A DNA stretch of 64,000 nt from Enterobacter sp. Ag1 (GTDB lineage Bacteria; Pseudomonadota; Gammaproteobacteria; Enterobacterales; Enterobacteriaceae), in assembly GCA_000277545.1 (NCBI GenBank), contig AKXM01000060.1, positions 62,001-126,000 on the forward strand, in the 5' to 3' direction. The first letter of the stretch is position 1; each line of letters opens with the position of its first letter. Below are positions 35,027 through 44,969 of the stretch, one piece after another. Under the pieces are notes generated by a model. The model had not been told where the DNA came from, made no database searches, and saw only the letters and a list, made by a program, of their open reading frames with translations. The position numbers and the translations under genes are program-made.

Positions 35027-36398
35027 GTGGCACACCTAGCACGCGGTAAACCTCTTCCAGCGTCGTATAGCCTTGTGCTACGGCAACGCAGCCATTTTCG
35101 AAAAGCGTACTCATCCCTTGCTCTCTGGCGAGACTTTCAATGTTACTTGCGGATTCGCCTTGCGTGATGGCTTGTCTTAGAGCGGCGGATAGCGGCAGGA
35201 TTTCAAATAACGCTGTTCGCCCATAATATCCTCCGTAGCAACGTTCACATCCTGTCGGATGCCAATTGGGCAGCGCGGAAGGCCAAATGTGTCCAGGTAA
35301 TGTTATGGCTGGTTCGTGGTGTGTTTTGCAGTGAGGGCAAAGCTTTCTCACCAGCCTTTGAGCCACGATGATATTCAAGGCAGATGCGATCATCCAGCGA
35401 GGAATGGCCATTTGCTCCAGGCGGACAAGCGTTTCAACGGTGGAGTTGGTGTGCAATGTCGATAAAACCAGGTGCCCGGTCTGGGCAGCTTTGATGGCAA
35501 TTTCTGCTGTTTCACCATCCCTGATTTCACCGACCATAATGACGTCTGGATCCTGCCTCAGTAATGCGCGTAGGACGTGCTGAAAGGTGAGACCAGCCTT
35601 AGGGTTTATCTGCGTCTGGTTCAGCCCTTCCTGAGGAATTTCTATGGGATCTTCTACGCTGCAGACGTTGATACCCGGTTGGTTAAGCGCCGCCAGGGCG
35701 CTATACAGCGTAATGGTTTTTCCGCTCCCTGTAGGACCGGTTACCAGAATCATCCCCTGCGGGGCCTGGAGTGATTGCTGAAGTTGTTTTTTTTCATCCT
35801 CTGACATCCCCAGAGAATGAATGTCCATATGCTGTTTGCCCTGCTGAAGAAGCCGTAAAACGACCTTCTCGCCGTATCGACAAGGCAGCGTCGAGACGCG
35901 AAATGACGCTTTCACCTCCTCGGCGAGGTAGTCCATTTGTCCGTCCTGAGGCAGCCGCTTTTCCGCGATATCCAGGTTAGCCAGAATTTTGAGCCTTGCA
36001 GTGACGGACGCTGCCATTGCCTGAGGCAGTAGGGGTTGACATTGCAGCACGCCATCAATGCGAAGCCGAATTCGATAGGCATTTTCGAAGGGCTCAAAAT
36101 GGATATCGGATGCACGCTGCTGTACGGCGGCAGCAAGTGTTGTATTCAAAAGTGCGACCGCTGAACTGCTTCGGTCGTGCTCCGAAGGCTGAGAAGGCTC
36201 CAGCGTTTGCCATTTCTCGAGCCGTTCAATGGGCCAGATCTCTACATCAATGTGTTTATCACAAAGAAAGCGGAGCGCCTCGTACATTTGCTCGTTTGGG
36301 GCTTCAACCGCAGCAATTCGTACCGCGCCAGGCGTTTCCTCTATCAGTATGGCGTTGTAGTGCTGGCATAGGGCGTTAAGCTGTTCTTTTGTGCTCAT
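35019..36398 (-). CDS. hofB: type IV pilin assembly ATPase HofB
   Basis: PilB/GspE-like secretion ATPase of 459 residues (E. coli 461). The N-terminal region is divergent. Walker A GPTGSGKT is at 221-228, the Asp box CSVEDPIE, Walker B VIMVGEIRDGETAEIA and the His box TGHLVLSTLHTNS follow, and a CPHC...CERC zinc module is near the C-terminus. It overlaps ppdD by four bases and hofC by eight bases. Its membrane partner HofC is interrupted here. Confidence 0.95.
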   Translation of the reverse strand: MSTKEQLNALCQHYNAILIEETPGAVRIAAVEAPNEQMYEALRFLCDKHIDVEIWPIERLEKWQTLEPSQPSEHDRSSSAVALLNTTLAAAVQQRASDIHFEPFENAYRIRLRIDGVLQCQPLLPQAMAASVTARLKILANLDIAEKRLPQDGQMDYLAEEVKASFRVSTLPCRYGEKVVLRLLQQGKQHMDIHSLGMSEDEKKQLQQSLQAPQGMILVTGPTGSGKTITLYSALAALNQPGINVCSVEDPIEIPQEGLNQTQINPKAGLTFQHVLRALLRQDPDVIMVGEIRDGETAEIAIKAAQTGHLVLSTLHTNSTVETLVRLEQMAIPRWMIASALNIIVAQRLVRKLCPHCKTHHEPAITLPGHIWPSALPNWHPTGCERCYGGYYGRTALFEILPLSAALRQAITQGESASNIESLAREQGMSTLFENGCVAVAQGYTTLEEVYRVLGVPHA

Positions 36399-36850
36399 TT
36401 GCCAGCCCCCGCTTGCGCTTCGTTAAAACGGAATACGTCTTCACAGGCTTGTTTCAGCGGCGAGCCGTTTTCCGCAGTGCAGACCCTTGTCCAGCCGGTT
36501 ACCCCGTTAGCATCGTTCCACTGAGGGGTGAACGCAACCGCCAGCCCGTTCAAGGACTCCTGGCCGTTGAGCGTCACAATCCCGCTGGTAACGCTCATTG
36601 AATTGATGTAGCGCGTTGTTTTGGTTTCAGCGATGCCGTTACTGCCGGCATTGCAATCGGAGATCCCTCCACGCTCGATGGCACAAAGTTCGACGGCGGT
36701 ACGATAGGGCAGGAAGGTTTGCAGCATATCGGTCAAGGCTGCTTTACGAAGGTAGTTTTGATATCCAGGAATGCCGATGGCGCTCAGAATGGCGATGATG
36801 CCTATCACCACCATAAGCTCAATTAGCGTAAATCCTTTTTGCTTGTTCAT
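36395..36850 (-). CDS. ppdD: prepilin peptidase-dependent major pilin PpdD
   Basis: Type IV pilin. The start at MNKQKGFTLIEL follows AAGGAG and gives 151 residues (E. coli 146); a longer frame upstream is rejected. The prepilin leader MNKQKG is cut before F, and the mature chain has the hallmark glutamate at position 5 and a hydrophobic helix MVVIGIIAILSAIGIPGYQ. Cysteines in the C-terminal domain could form the usual disulfides. First gene of ppdD-hofB-hofC. The C-terminal domain is more divergent from E. coli than the N-terminus. Confidence 0.95.
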   Translation of the reverse strand: MNKQKGFTLIELMVVIGIIAILSAIGIPGYQNYLRKAALTDMLQTFLPYRTAVELCAIERGGISDCNAGSNGIAETKTTRYINSMSVTSGIVTLNGQESLNGLAVAFTPQWNDANGVTGWTRVCTAENGSPLKQACEDVFRFNEAQAGAGK

Positions 36851-36992
36851 CTGTCGCTCCTTTTGGTTAGAGAGCAACACTGTGCTGAAAAGGCTAAGCA
36901 ATGGCGAACAGGGAAACGGACATTCGGGAAATGCTTTCCGTGTTAGTTAACGCAGTTGTATGTATCGACAATAAAAATGGAAGTCAGTACGC

Positions 36993-37023
36993 AAAAAAGC
37001 GGGCGCAGTAATGGCTGGCCCGC
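36993..37023 (-). terminator. nadC terminator
   Basis: On the minus strand GCGGGC pairs with GCCCGC across a 13-base loop, followed by six T. It begins 13 bases after the nadC stop and separates it from ppdD. Confidence 0.85.
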
Positions 37024-37035
37024 CGTGGTGTTGCA

Positions 37036-37965
<930 letters not shown>

Positions 37966-38009
37966 CTACTCTGAAGCGACTTCAAGTACCACTCTAAGGA
38001 GAACCTCTC

Positions 38010-38573
38010 ATGCAGCTTAAAGACGGCTGGCTGGTGGGGGTAAAACATCTGCCATCCCCGCATTGTGACGGCCGACCGGAAGAGGAAAACCCCTCATTGC
38101 TGGTGGTGCACAATATTAGTTTGCCGCCGGGGGAGTTCGGTGGCCCCTGGATTGATGCGTTATTTGCCGGAACGCTCGATCCTGCAGCGCACCCTTACTT
38201 TGCCGGTATTTCGCATTTGCGCGTGTCAGCCCATTGTCTGATTCGCCGGGACGGCGAAATTGTTCAGTACGTCCCTTTCGATAAACGAGCCTGGCATGCG
38301 GGCGTCTCGAGCTATCAGGGAAGAGAAAAGTGCAACGACTTTTCTATCGGTATTGAGCTGGAAGGTACCGATACGCTGGCCTATACCGACGCTCAATATG
38401 AACAGCTCAGCGTTTTAGCTAACTTACTGATTCAACACTATCCTGATATGGCGAAAAACATCACGGGCCACAGCGATATAGCACCTGGTCGGAAGACCGA
38501 TCCAGGCCCTTCGTTTGACTGGCCGCGCTTTTGGGGTGCGGTTGAAGAGGCAACTGACAAGGAGAGCACATGA
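38010..38573 (+). CDS. ampD: 1,6-anhydro-MurNAc-L-alanine amidase
   Basis: Cytoplasmic zinc amidase that strips peptide from anhydromuropeptides during wall recycling; its loss derepresses AmpC beta-lactamase where ampR-ampC exist. It has 187 residues (E. coli 183). The zinc ligands are H34 ([15 protein letters not shown]), H154 ([10 protein letters not shown]) and D164. The ribosome site AAGGAG lies well placed before ATG. It overlaps ampE by four bases. Confidence 0.97.
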   Translation: MQLKDGWLVGVKHLPSPHCDGRPEEENPSLLVVHNISLPPGEFGGPWIDALFAGTLDPAAHPYFAGISHLRVSAHCLIRRDGEIVQYVPFDKRAWHAGVSSYQGREKCNDFSIGIELEGTDTLAYTDAQYEQLSVLANLLIQHYPDMAKNITGHSDIAPGRKTDPGPSFDWPRFWGAVEEATDKEST

Positions 38574-39424
38574 CCCTGTTTACCCTGCTGTTAGTCCTGA
38601 TGGGCGAGCGATTGTTCAAAATGGGCGAACACTGGCAGTTAGATCATCGTCTTGAAGTCCTGTTTGGACGGGTTAAGCATTTTTCTCTGTTAAGAACGCT
38701 GTTAATGACCGCTGCATTTATGGCCGTGGTTTTCCTGATTCTCCGTGCTTTGCATGGGTTACTATTCAACGTCCCACTGCTGGTGTTCTGGATTGCGCTG
38801 GGTGTGCTTTGCATCGGGGCCGGGCAGGTCAGGCTGCATTATCATTCGTATCTTAAAGCCGCCAGCCATGATGATGAACATGCCCGTGATGCAATGGCTG
38901 CAGAGCTTACATTGATTCATGGTGTTCCGCCTGAGTGCAGCGAGCGTGAATACCTGCGCGAGCTACAAAACGCGCTGCTGTGGATTAACTTCCGTTTCTA
39001 TCTCGCGCCGCTGTTTTGGTTTGTGGTGGGCGGAACATGGGGGCCGGTTACGCTCGCAGGGTATGCTTTCCTGCGCGCATGGCAGACATGGCTTGCCCGG
39101 CATCATACGGCACACGAGCGCTTGCTCGCGGGAATTGACGGCATTCTTCATATTCTTGACTGGGTGCCCGTGCGTTTGGTGGGTGTCGCTTATGCCCTGT
39201 TGGGCCACGGTGAGCGAGCGCTTCCGGCCTGGTTTGCATCCCTTGCCGACAGGCATACCTCTCAATACCAAGTTCTCACACAACTGGCACAGTACTCGCT
39301 GGCGAGAGAACCCCATCAGGATAAGATGAAAACGCCTAAAGCTGCGGTATCACTGGCGAAGAAGATTTCATTGGTGATTGTGGCGGTTGTGGCGTTACTG
39401 ACGATTTACGGCACTTTGGTTTAG
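38570..39424 (+). CDS. ampE: inner-membrane regulatory protein AmpE
   Basis: Integral membrane protein of 284 residues encoded with ampD and often described as a sensor in the beta-lactamase induction pathway; its biochemical role is unsettled. Four hydrophobic segments are visible: the N-terminus, about 42-58, 62-80, and a C-terminal helix [16 protein letters not shown], with another around [13 protein letters not shown]. Its ATG overlaps the ampD stop. Confidence 0.95.
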   Translation: MTLFTLLLVLMGERLFKMGEHWQLDHRLEVLFGRVKHFSLLRTLLMTAAFMAVVFLILRALHGLLFNVPLLVFWIALGVLCIGAGQVRLHYHSYLKAASHDDEHARDAMAAELTLIHGVPPECSEREYLRELQNALLWINFRFYLAPLFWFVVGGTWGPVTLAGYAFLRAWQTWLARHHTAHERLLAGIDGILHILDWVPVRLVGVAYALLGHGERALPAWFASLADRHTSQYQVLTQLAQYSLAREPHQDKMKTPKAAVSLAKKISLVIVAVVALLTIYGTLV

Positions 39425-39441
39425 GGCCGGAAGGCTGTAAT

Positions 39442-39468
39442 AAAACGCCCCGCATTGCGGGGCGTTTT
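39442..39468. terminator. bidirectional terminator between ampE and aroP
   Basis: A perfect 12-bp stem, AAAACGCCCCGC with GCGGGGCGTTTT, has a three-base loop and T tracts in both directions. It serves the convergent ampDE and aroP transcripts. Confidence 0.92.
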
Positions 39469-39473
39469 CTTTA

Positions 39474-40841
39474 TCAGGCTTTCACTGCCTTCAGGTTCTT
39501 CTGCTTCAGGAAATAACCGACGCCCAGAATCGCAATCCACACTGGGATCAGGTAAACCGAGATGGCCATACCCGGGGTTATCAGCATGATGACCAGTACG
39601 CCAACCATAAACAGCAGGCAGACCCAGTTTCCTAACGGATAGAACAGGGCAGGGAAGCGGGTTTTCACCCCTTGTTGCTGCTTAGCACGGCGGAACTTCA
39701 TGTGAGCCAGGCTGATCATCGCCCAGTTGATCACCAGAGCTGAGACAACCAGCGCCATCAGCAGGCCGAAAGCGGATTCCGGTGCCAGATAGTTAATCAG
39801 CACGCAAAGGGCGGTAAAGCCTGCGGAAACCAGAATCGTGTTCACCGGTACACCGCGCTTATCGACGCTTTTCAGCATCTTCGGCGCGTTGCCCTGCTGC
39901 GCCAGGCCGAACAGCATACGGCTGTTGCAGTAAACGCAGCTGTTGTAAACCGACAGGGCGGCGGTGAGCACCACGATATTCAGAGCGTTAGCCACGAAAG
40001 TGTCGCCCAGCTCGTGGAAGATCAGCACGAACGGGCTGGTGTCTGCGGTCACGCGTGTCCACGGCAGCAGGGACAGCAGAATTGCCAGCGAACCCACATA
40101 GAAAATCAGAATACGGTAGATAACCTGGTTGGTCGCTTTTGGAATGCTCACTTCCGGGTTGTCTGCTTCAGCGGCGGTAATACCGACCAGCTCAAGCCCG
40201 CCGAAGGAGAACATAATGATAGCCATCATCATGACCAGCCCGGTGATGCCGTGCGGCAGGAAGCCACCCTGATCCCAGAGGTTGCTGACGGACGCCTGTG
40301 GACCACCGTTGCCGCTAAAGAGTAACCAGCCGCCGAACAGAATCATGGCGATAACCGCCACCACTTTAATAATGGCGAACCAGAACTCCATTTCGCCAAA
40401 GACTTTAACGTTAGTTAAGTTGATGGCGTTGATAGCAACGAAGAATACCGCCGCCGTAGCCCAGGTTGGGATCTCCGGCCACCAGAACTGGATGTATTTG
40501 CCGACGGCCGTCAGTTCAGCCATGGCGACCAGAACGTAGAGTACCCAGTAGTTCCAGCCTGAAGCGAAGCCCGCGAAACCACCCCAGTATTTGTAAGCAA
40601 AATGGCTGAAGGACCCGGCTACCGGCTCCTCAACGACCATTTCACCCAGCTGGCGCATAATTAAAAATGCGATAAACCCGGCGATAGCATAGCCGAGAAT
40701 AATTGCCGGACCTGCGGACTGGATGACGGATGCGCTGCCCAGAAACAGGCCCGTCCCGATAGCTCCACCCAGCGCGATAAGCTGAATGTGGCGGTTTTTA
40801 AGACCGCGCTTCAGCGTGTCGCCGTGCTGTTGACCTTCCAT
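39474..40841 (-). CDS. aroP: aromatic amino acid permease AroP
   Basis: Proton-coupled inner-membrane importer of phenylalanine, tyrosine and tryptophan, in the amino acid-polyamine-organocation superfamily, with about 12 transmembrane helices. Two tandem ATG codons occur; the second (40841) is seven bases after a GAGG site and gives 455 residues. The substrate motif GGAIGTGLFLGSA near residues 25-37 and PVAGSFSHFAYKYWGGFAG are conserved. E. coli aroP is repressed by TyrR; I could not find a clean TyrR box. Confidence 0.94.
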   Translation of the reverse strand: MEGQQHGDTLKRGLKNRHIQLIALGGAIGTGLFLGSASVIQSAGPAIILGYAIAGFIAFLIMRQLGEMVVEEPVAGSFSHFAYKYWGGFAGFASGWNYWVLYVLVAMAELTAVGKYIQFWWPEIPTWATAAVFFVAINAINLTNVKVFGEMEFWFAIIKVVAVIAMILFGGWLLFSGNGGPQASVSNLWDQGGFLPHGITGLVMMMAIIMFSFGGLELVGITAAEADNPEVSIPKATNQVIYRILIFYVGSLAILLSLLPWTRVTADTSPFVLIFHELGDTFVANALNIVVLTAALSVYNSCVYCNSRMLFGLAQQGNAPKMLKSVDKRGVPVNTILVSAGFTALCVLINYLAPESAFGLLMALVVSALVINWAMISLAHMKFRRAKQQQGVKTRFPALFYPLGNWVCLLFMVGVLVIMLITPGMAISVYLIPVWIAILGVGYFLKQKNLKAVKA

Positions 40842-41287
40842 CATGTAACCTCGTAGTGGTTAATGTCTGCGCTACATTGACGCGGATGTAATTGTTGTAT
40901 TCCGTAATGTGTAGTCTTTTTTTTACGGTTATCAATTATGAATTTTGCGGATAGGGCTACCGCATCGCAAAGAATAATGTTAAGCGCAGGCCTTTGCACC
41001 TGCTTTCTGCCACTGCTCTGACGAGTTGGGCAAAAAGAAACCATTTGTAAAAAAGAGGGAAGGACAAGGTGAGTCGGGAATACTTCTTGAGCGGCCGTTT
41101 TGCGTCACAAAAATGACATACATTCACCGCGTCTTTCGGTTGTTTTTGAAAAATATATCGTTTCATAAACGTTAACTTACCGCTTTGTGGGTAAACGCGA
41201 GTTAGTGCCCAAGTTATGGTTTTGAAAATCCCTTCTTTTGTTATTGTTAAAATGTGCCTGCTTTCATGATTTCAATCAAAACCAATA
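40842..41287. other. aroP-pdhR divergent intergenic region
   Basis: About 450 bases before the pdhR promoter. It contains a CCGTAA/TTACGG inverted repeat around a T8 tract near 40903-40928 and a TGTAAA half-site near 41046. Two short minus-strand frames here (40841-41044 and 40957-41166) have no recognisable features or ribosome sites and overlap each other, so they are not called. The aroP promoter must lie here. Confidence 0.5.
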
Positions 41288-41316
41288 TGGACAGAAGGTG
41301 AATACTTTGTTACTTT
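41288..41316 (+). promoter_or_regulatory. pdhR-aceEF-lpd promoter
   Basis: TGGACA (-35, 41288-41293) and TACTTT (-10, 41311-41316) are 17 bases apart. The predicted start near 41323 puts the PdhR operator at about +11 to +27, the position known in E. coli. Confidence 0.7.
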
Positions 41317-41333
41317 TAGCCTCACGAACGTGA

Positions 41334-41350
41334 AATTGGTCTTACCAATT
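41334..41350 (+). promoter_or_regulatory. PdhR operator
   Basis: AATTGGTCTTACCAATT is a perfect dyad (AATTGGT-N3-ACCAATT) that matches the known PdhR box. It lies 31 bases before the pdhR start, so PdhR should repress its own operon until pyruvate rises. Confidence 0.92.
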
Positions 41351-41381
41351 GACTCCGGGCTAATGGCAGAGATAGGGAACG

Positions 41382-42146
41382 ATGGCCTACAGCAAAATCC
41401 GCCAACCAAAATTATCCGATGTGATAGAGCAGCAGCTGGAGTTTCTCATCCTTGAGGGCACTCTACGCCCGGGCGAAAAACTTCCACCTGAACGCGAACT
41501 GGCGAAACAATTTGATGTTTCCCGTCCTTCGCTGCGCGAGGCCATCCAGCGTCTCGAAGCCAAGGGTTTGCTGCTTCGTCGCCAGGGCGGCGGTACTTTT
41601 GTCCAGAACAGCCTTTGGCAGAGCCTGAGCGACCCGCTGGTCGAACTGCTCTCAGACCATCCCGAATCCCAGTTTGATCTGCTTGAAACCCGCCATGCGC
41701 TTGAAGGTATTGCTGCTTATTACGCGGCGCTGCGCGGAACCGAAGAAGATCTCTCGCGCATTGGTGATTGCCATATTGCCATCCAGCAGGCTCAGGAGTC
41801 CGGTGATTTAGACGCCGAAGCCGATGCCGTCATGCAGTATCAAATTGCCGTAACCGAAGCCGCGCATAATGTTGTGCTTCTTCATTTATTGCGCTGCATG
41901 GAGCCTATGCTCGAACAGAACGTTCGCCAGAATTTTGAATTGCTCTACGCGCGCCGCGAGATGTTGGCGCAAGTGAGCAGCCATCGCGCCAGCATTTTTG
42001 CGGCGATTATGGCTCGCCAGCCGGAGCAGGCGCGAGAAGCGTCGCACCGTCACCTGGCGTTTATTGAGGAAATATTGCTGGATCGCAGCCGTGAGCAGAG
42101 CCGTCGTGAGCGCTCTCTCCGTCTCCTTCAGCAACGTAGGGATTAA
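41382..42146 (+). CDS. pdhR: pyruvate-responsive repressor PdhR
   Basis: GntR-family (FadR subgroup) regulator that represses the pyruvate dehydrogenase operon and is released by pyruvate. It has 254 residues, the E. coli length. The winged helix covers residues 10-75, with [27 protein letters not shown] split over the recognition helix. An all-helical FCD effector domain follows. It is first in pdhR-aceE-aceF-lpd. Confidence 0.97.
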   Translation: MAYSKIRQPKLSDVIEQQLEFLILEGTLRPGEKLPPERELAKQFDVSRPSLREAIQRLEAKGLLLRRQGGGTFVQNSLWQSLSDPLVELLSDHPESQFDLLETRHALEGIAAYYAALRGTEEDLSRIGDCHIAIQQAQESGDLDAEADAVMQYQIAVTEAAHNVVLLHLLRCMEPMLEQNVRQNFELLYARREMLAQVSSHRASIFAAIMARQPEQAREASHRHLAFIEEILLDRSREQSRRERSLRLLQQRRD

Positions 42147-42180
42147 GCGCCAAACTTTTAGCGCGCGGCAACTAAACACA

Positions 42181-42252
42181 GAACCTGTCTTATTGCGTTC
42201 TTTTCTTCAGTTACCCGAATTCATTCGGGCAAGAGCGCAATGGGACAGGTTC
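42181..42252 (+). other. long hairpin in the pdhR-aceE gap
   Basis: Bases 42181-42202 pair with 42231-42252 in a continuous 22-bp RNA stem containing three G-U wobbles. The 28-base loop contains a second perfect hairpin, CCCGAA-TTCA-TTCGGG (42214-42229). It ends 39 bases before the aceE start. No T run follows, so it is not an ordinary terminator. It may tune the pdhR/aceE expression ratio by stabilising mRNA ends. Confidence 0.8.
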
Positions 42253-42291
42253 CAGATAAATCAACGTATTAGACAGATAAGGAATACCCCC

Positions 42292-44955
42292 ATGTCAGAA
42301 CGTTTCCCAAATGACGTGGATCCGATTGAAACTCGCGACTGGCTACAGGCGATCGAATCGGTTATCCGTGAAGAAGGTGTTGAGCGTGCACAGTATCTGA
42401 TCGATCAGCTGCTGTCCGAAGCCAGCAAAGGCGGTGTGAAAGTCGCTGCTTCTGCAGGTGCTCGCAACTATGTGAACACCATTGCCGTTGAAGACGAACC
42501 GGAATACCCGGGCAATCTGGATCTGGAACGCCGTATCCGTTCTGCTATCCGCTGGAACGCCATCATGACCGTTCTGCGCGCATCCAAGAAAGATCTGGAA
42601 CTGGGTGGCCACATGGCATCCTTCCAGTCTTCTGCGACCGTTTACGAAGTGTGCTTCAACCACTTCTTCCGTGCAGCCAACGAGAAAGACGGCGGCGATC
42701 TGGTGTACTTCCAGGGCCACATCTCTCCGGGCATCTATGCACGTGCTTTCCTTGAAGGCCGCCTGACCGAAGAGCAGATGAACAATTTCCGTCAGGAAGT
42801 TCACGGTAAAGGTCTGTCTTCTTATCCGCACCCTAAACTGATGCCAGAATTCTGGCAGTTCCCGACCGTTTCCATGGGGCTGGGCCCAATCGGTGCGATC
42901 TACCAGGCTAAATTCCTGAAATATCTGGAACACCGTGGCCTGAAAGACACCTCTGAGCAAACCGTTTACGCCTTCCTGGGCGACGGTGAAATGGATGAGC
43001 CAGAATCTAAAGGCGCGATCACCATCGCGACCCGTGAGAAGCTGGACAACCTGTGCTTCATCATCAACTGTAACCTGCAGCGTCTGGATGGTCCGGTCAC
43101 CGGTAACGGCAAGATCATCAACGAACTGGAAGGCATCTTCAGCGGTGCTGGCTGGAACGTTATCAAAGTGATGTGGGGCGGTCGTTGGGATGAGCTGCTG
43201 CGTAAAGATACCAGCGGTAAACTGATCCAACTGATGAACGAAACCGTTGACGGTGACTACCAGACCTTCAAATCCAAAGACGGTGCCTACGTTCGTGAGC
43301 ACTTCTTCGGCAAATACCCTGAAACCGCAGCGCTGGTTGCAGACTGGACTGATGAGCAGATCTGGGCCCTGAACCGCGGTGGTCACGATCCGAAGAAAGT
43401 CTACGCTGCACTGAAAAAAGCGCAGGAAACCAAAGGTAAAGCGACCGTTATCCTGGCCCACACCATCAAAGGTTACGGCATGGGCGATACCGCAGAAGGT
43501 AAAAACATCGCTCACCAGGTGAAGAAAATGAACATGGACGGCGTGCGTTACATCCGCGACCGTTTCAACGTGCCAGTGACCGATGAGCAGGTAGAAAACC
43601 TGTCTTACATCACCTTCCCAGAAGGCACTGAAGAGCACAAGTACCTGCACGAACGTCGTCAGGCGCTGAAAGGCTACCTGCCTGCTCGTCAGCCTAACTT
43701 CTCCGAAAAACTGGAACTGCCTGCGCTGGAAGACTTCTCTCAGCTGCTGGAAGAGCAGAACAAAGAGATCTCCACCACCATCGCCTTCGTTCGTGCCCTG
43801 AACGTGATGCTGAAGAACCCGTCTATCAAAGACCGTCTGGTTCCAATCATCGCCGATGAAGCGCGTACCTTTGGTATGGAAGGTCTGTTCCGTCAGATCG
43901 GTATCTACAGCCCGAACGGCCAGCAGTACACCCCGCAGGACCGCGAGCAGGTTGCATACTACAAAGAAGACGAGAAAGGCCAGATTCTGCAGGAAGGGAT
44001 CAACGAACTGGGTGCTGGCGCATCCTGGCTGGCGGCTGCGACGTCTTACAGCACCAACAACCTGCCGATGATTCCGTTCTACATCTACTACTCGATGTTC
44101 GGTTTCCAGCGTATCGGTGACCTGTGCTGGCAGGCTGGCGACCAACAGGCTCGCGGCTTCCTGGTCGGCGGGACTTCCGGTCGTACTACGCTGAACGGTG
44201 AAGGTCTGCAGCACGAAGATGGCCACAGCCACATTCAGTCTCTGACTATTCCTAACTGTATCTCTTACGATCCGTCTTACGCGTACGAAGTGGCTGTCAT
44301 CATGCACGACGGTCTGACCCGTATGTACGGTGAAGCACAAGAGAACATTTATTACTACATCACCACCCTGAACGAAAACTACCACATGCCGGCTATGCCA
44401 GCAGGCGCCGAGGAAGGTATCCGTAAAGGTATCTACAAACTCGAAACCGTTGCAGGTAGCAAAGGTAAAGTTCAGCTGCTGGGCTCCGGTTCTATCCTGC
44501 GTCACGTGCGTGAAGCAGCACAGATCCTGGCGAACGACTACGGCGTGGGCTCTGACGTGTACAGCGTAACCTCCTTCACCGAACTGGCTCGTGATGGCCA
44601 GGATTGTGAGCGCTGGAACATGCTGCACCCAATGGAAACTCCGCGCGTACCTTACATCGCTCAGGTGATGAACGACGCTCCGGCGGTTGCTTCTACTGAC
44701 TATATGAAACTGTTCGCTGAGCAGGTTCGTACTTACGTACCAGCTGATGATTATCGCGTACTGGGCACCGACGGCTTCGGTCGTTCTGACAGCCGCGAAA
44801 ACCTGCGTCACCACTTCGAAGTTGATGCTTCTTACGTGGTCGTAGCAGCCCTGGGCGAACTGGCTAAACGTGGCGAAATCGATAAGAAAGTGGTTGCTGA
44901 CGCAATTACTAAATTCAACATCGATGCAGAAAAAGTTAACCCGCGTCTGGCGTAA
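42292..44955 (+). CDS. aceE: pyruvate dehydrogenase E1 component
   Basis: Homodimeric TPP-dependent decarboxylase of the pyruvate dehydrogenase complex, which reductively acetylates the lipoyl groups of E2. The ATG at 42292 follows AAGGA at a spacing of nine bases and gives 887 residues, as in E. coli; an open frame overlapping pdhR upstream is rejected. The TPP motif begins at G230-D231-G232 ([10 protein letters not shown]) and ends near [10 protein letters not shown]. Codon use is strongly biased, as in a highly expressed gene. aceF follows after 14 bases. Confidence 0.97.
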   Translation: MSERFPNDVDPIETRDWLQAIESVIREEGVERAQYLIDQLLSEASKGGVKVAASAGARNYVNTIAVEDEPEYPGNLDLERRIRSAIRWNAIMTVLRASKKDLELGGHMASFQSSATVYEVCFNHFFRAANEKDGGDLVYFQGHISPGIYARAFLEGRLTEEQMNNFRQEVHGKGLSSYPHPKLMPEFWQFPTVSMGLGPIGAIYQAKFLKYLEHRGLKDTSEQTVYAFLGDGEMDEPESKGAITIATREKLDNLCFIINCNLQRLDGPVTGNGKIINELEGIFSGAGWNVIKVMWGGRWDELLRKDTSGKLIQLMNETVDGDYQTFKSKDGAYVREHFFGKYPETAALVADWTDEQIWALNRGGHDPKKVYAALKKAQETKGKATVILAHTIKGYGMGDTAEGKNIAHQVKKMNMDGVRYIRDRFNVPVTDEQVENLSYITFPEGTEEHKYLHERRQALKGYLPARQPNFSEKLELPALEDFSQLLEEQNKEISTTIAFVRALNVMLKNPSIKDRLVPIIADEARTFGMEGLFRQIGIYSPNGQQYTPQDREQVAYYKEDEKGQILQEGINELGAGASWLAAATSYSTNNLPMIPFYIYYSMFGFQRIGDLCWQAGDQQARGFLVGGTSGRTTLNGEGLQHEDGHSHIQSLTIPNCISYDPSYAYEVAVIMHDGLTRMYGEAQENIYYYITTLNENYHMPAMPAGAEEGIRKGIYKLETVAGSKGKVQLLGSGSILRHVREAAQILANDYGVGSDVYSVTSFTELARDGQDCERWNMLHPMETPRVPYIAQVMNDAPAVASTDYMKLFAEQVRTYVPADDYRVLGTDGFGRSDSRENLRHHFEVDASYVVVAALGELAKRGEIDKKVVADAITKFNIDAEKVNPRLA

Positions 44956-44969
44956 GAGGTAAAGAGACA

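Noticed and set aside
40957-41166. Two short minus-strand frames upstream of aroP
   Set aside because: They overlap each other in different frames with no ribosome sites or conserved features.
41998-42291. An aceE frame extended 98 codons into pdhR
   Set aside because: The extension covers pdhR and the hairpin; the ATG at 42292 has a proper ribosome site and gives the family length.
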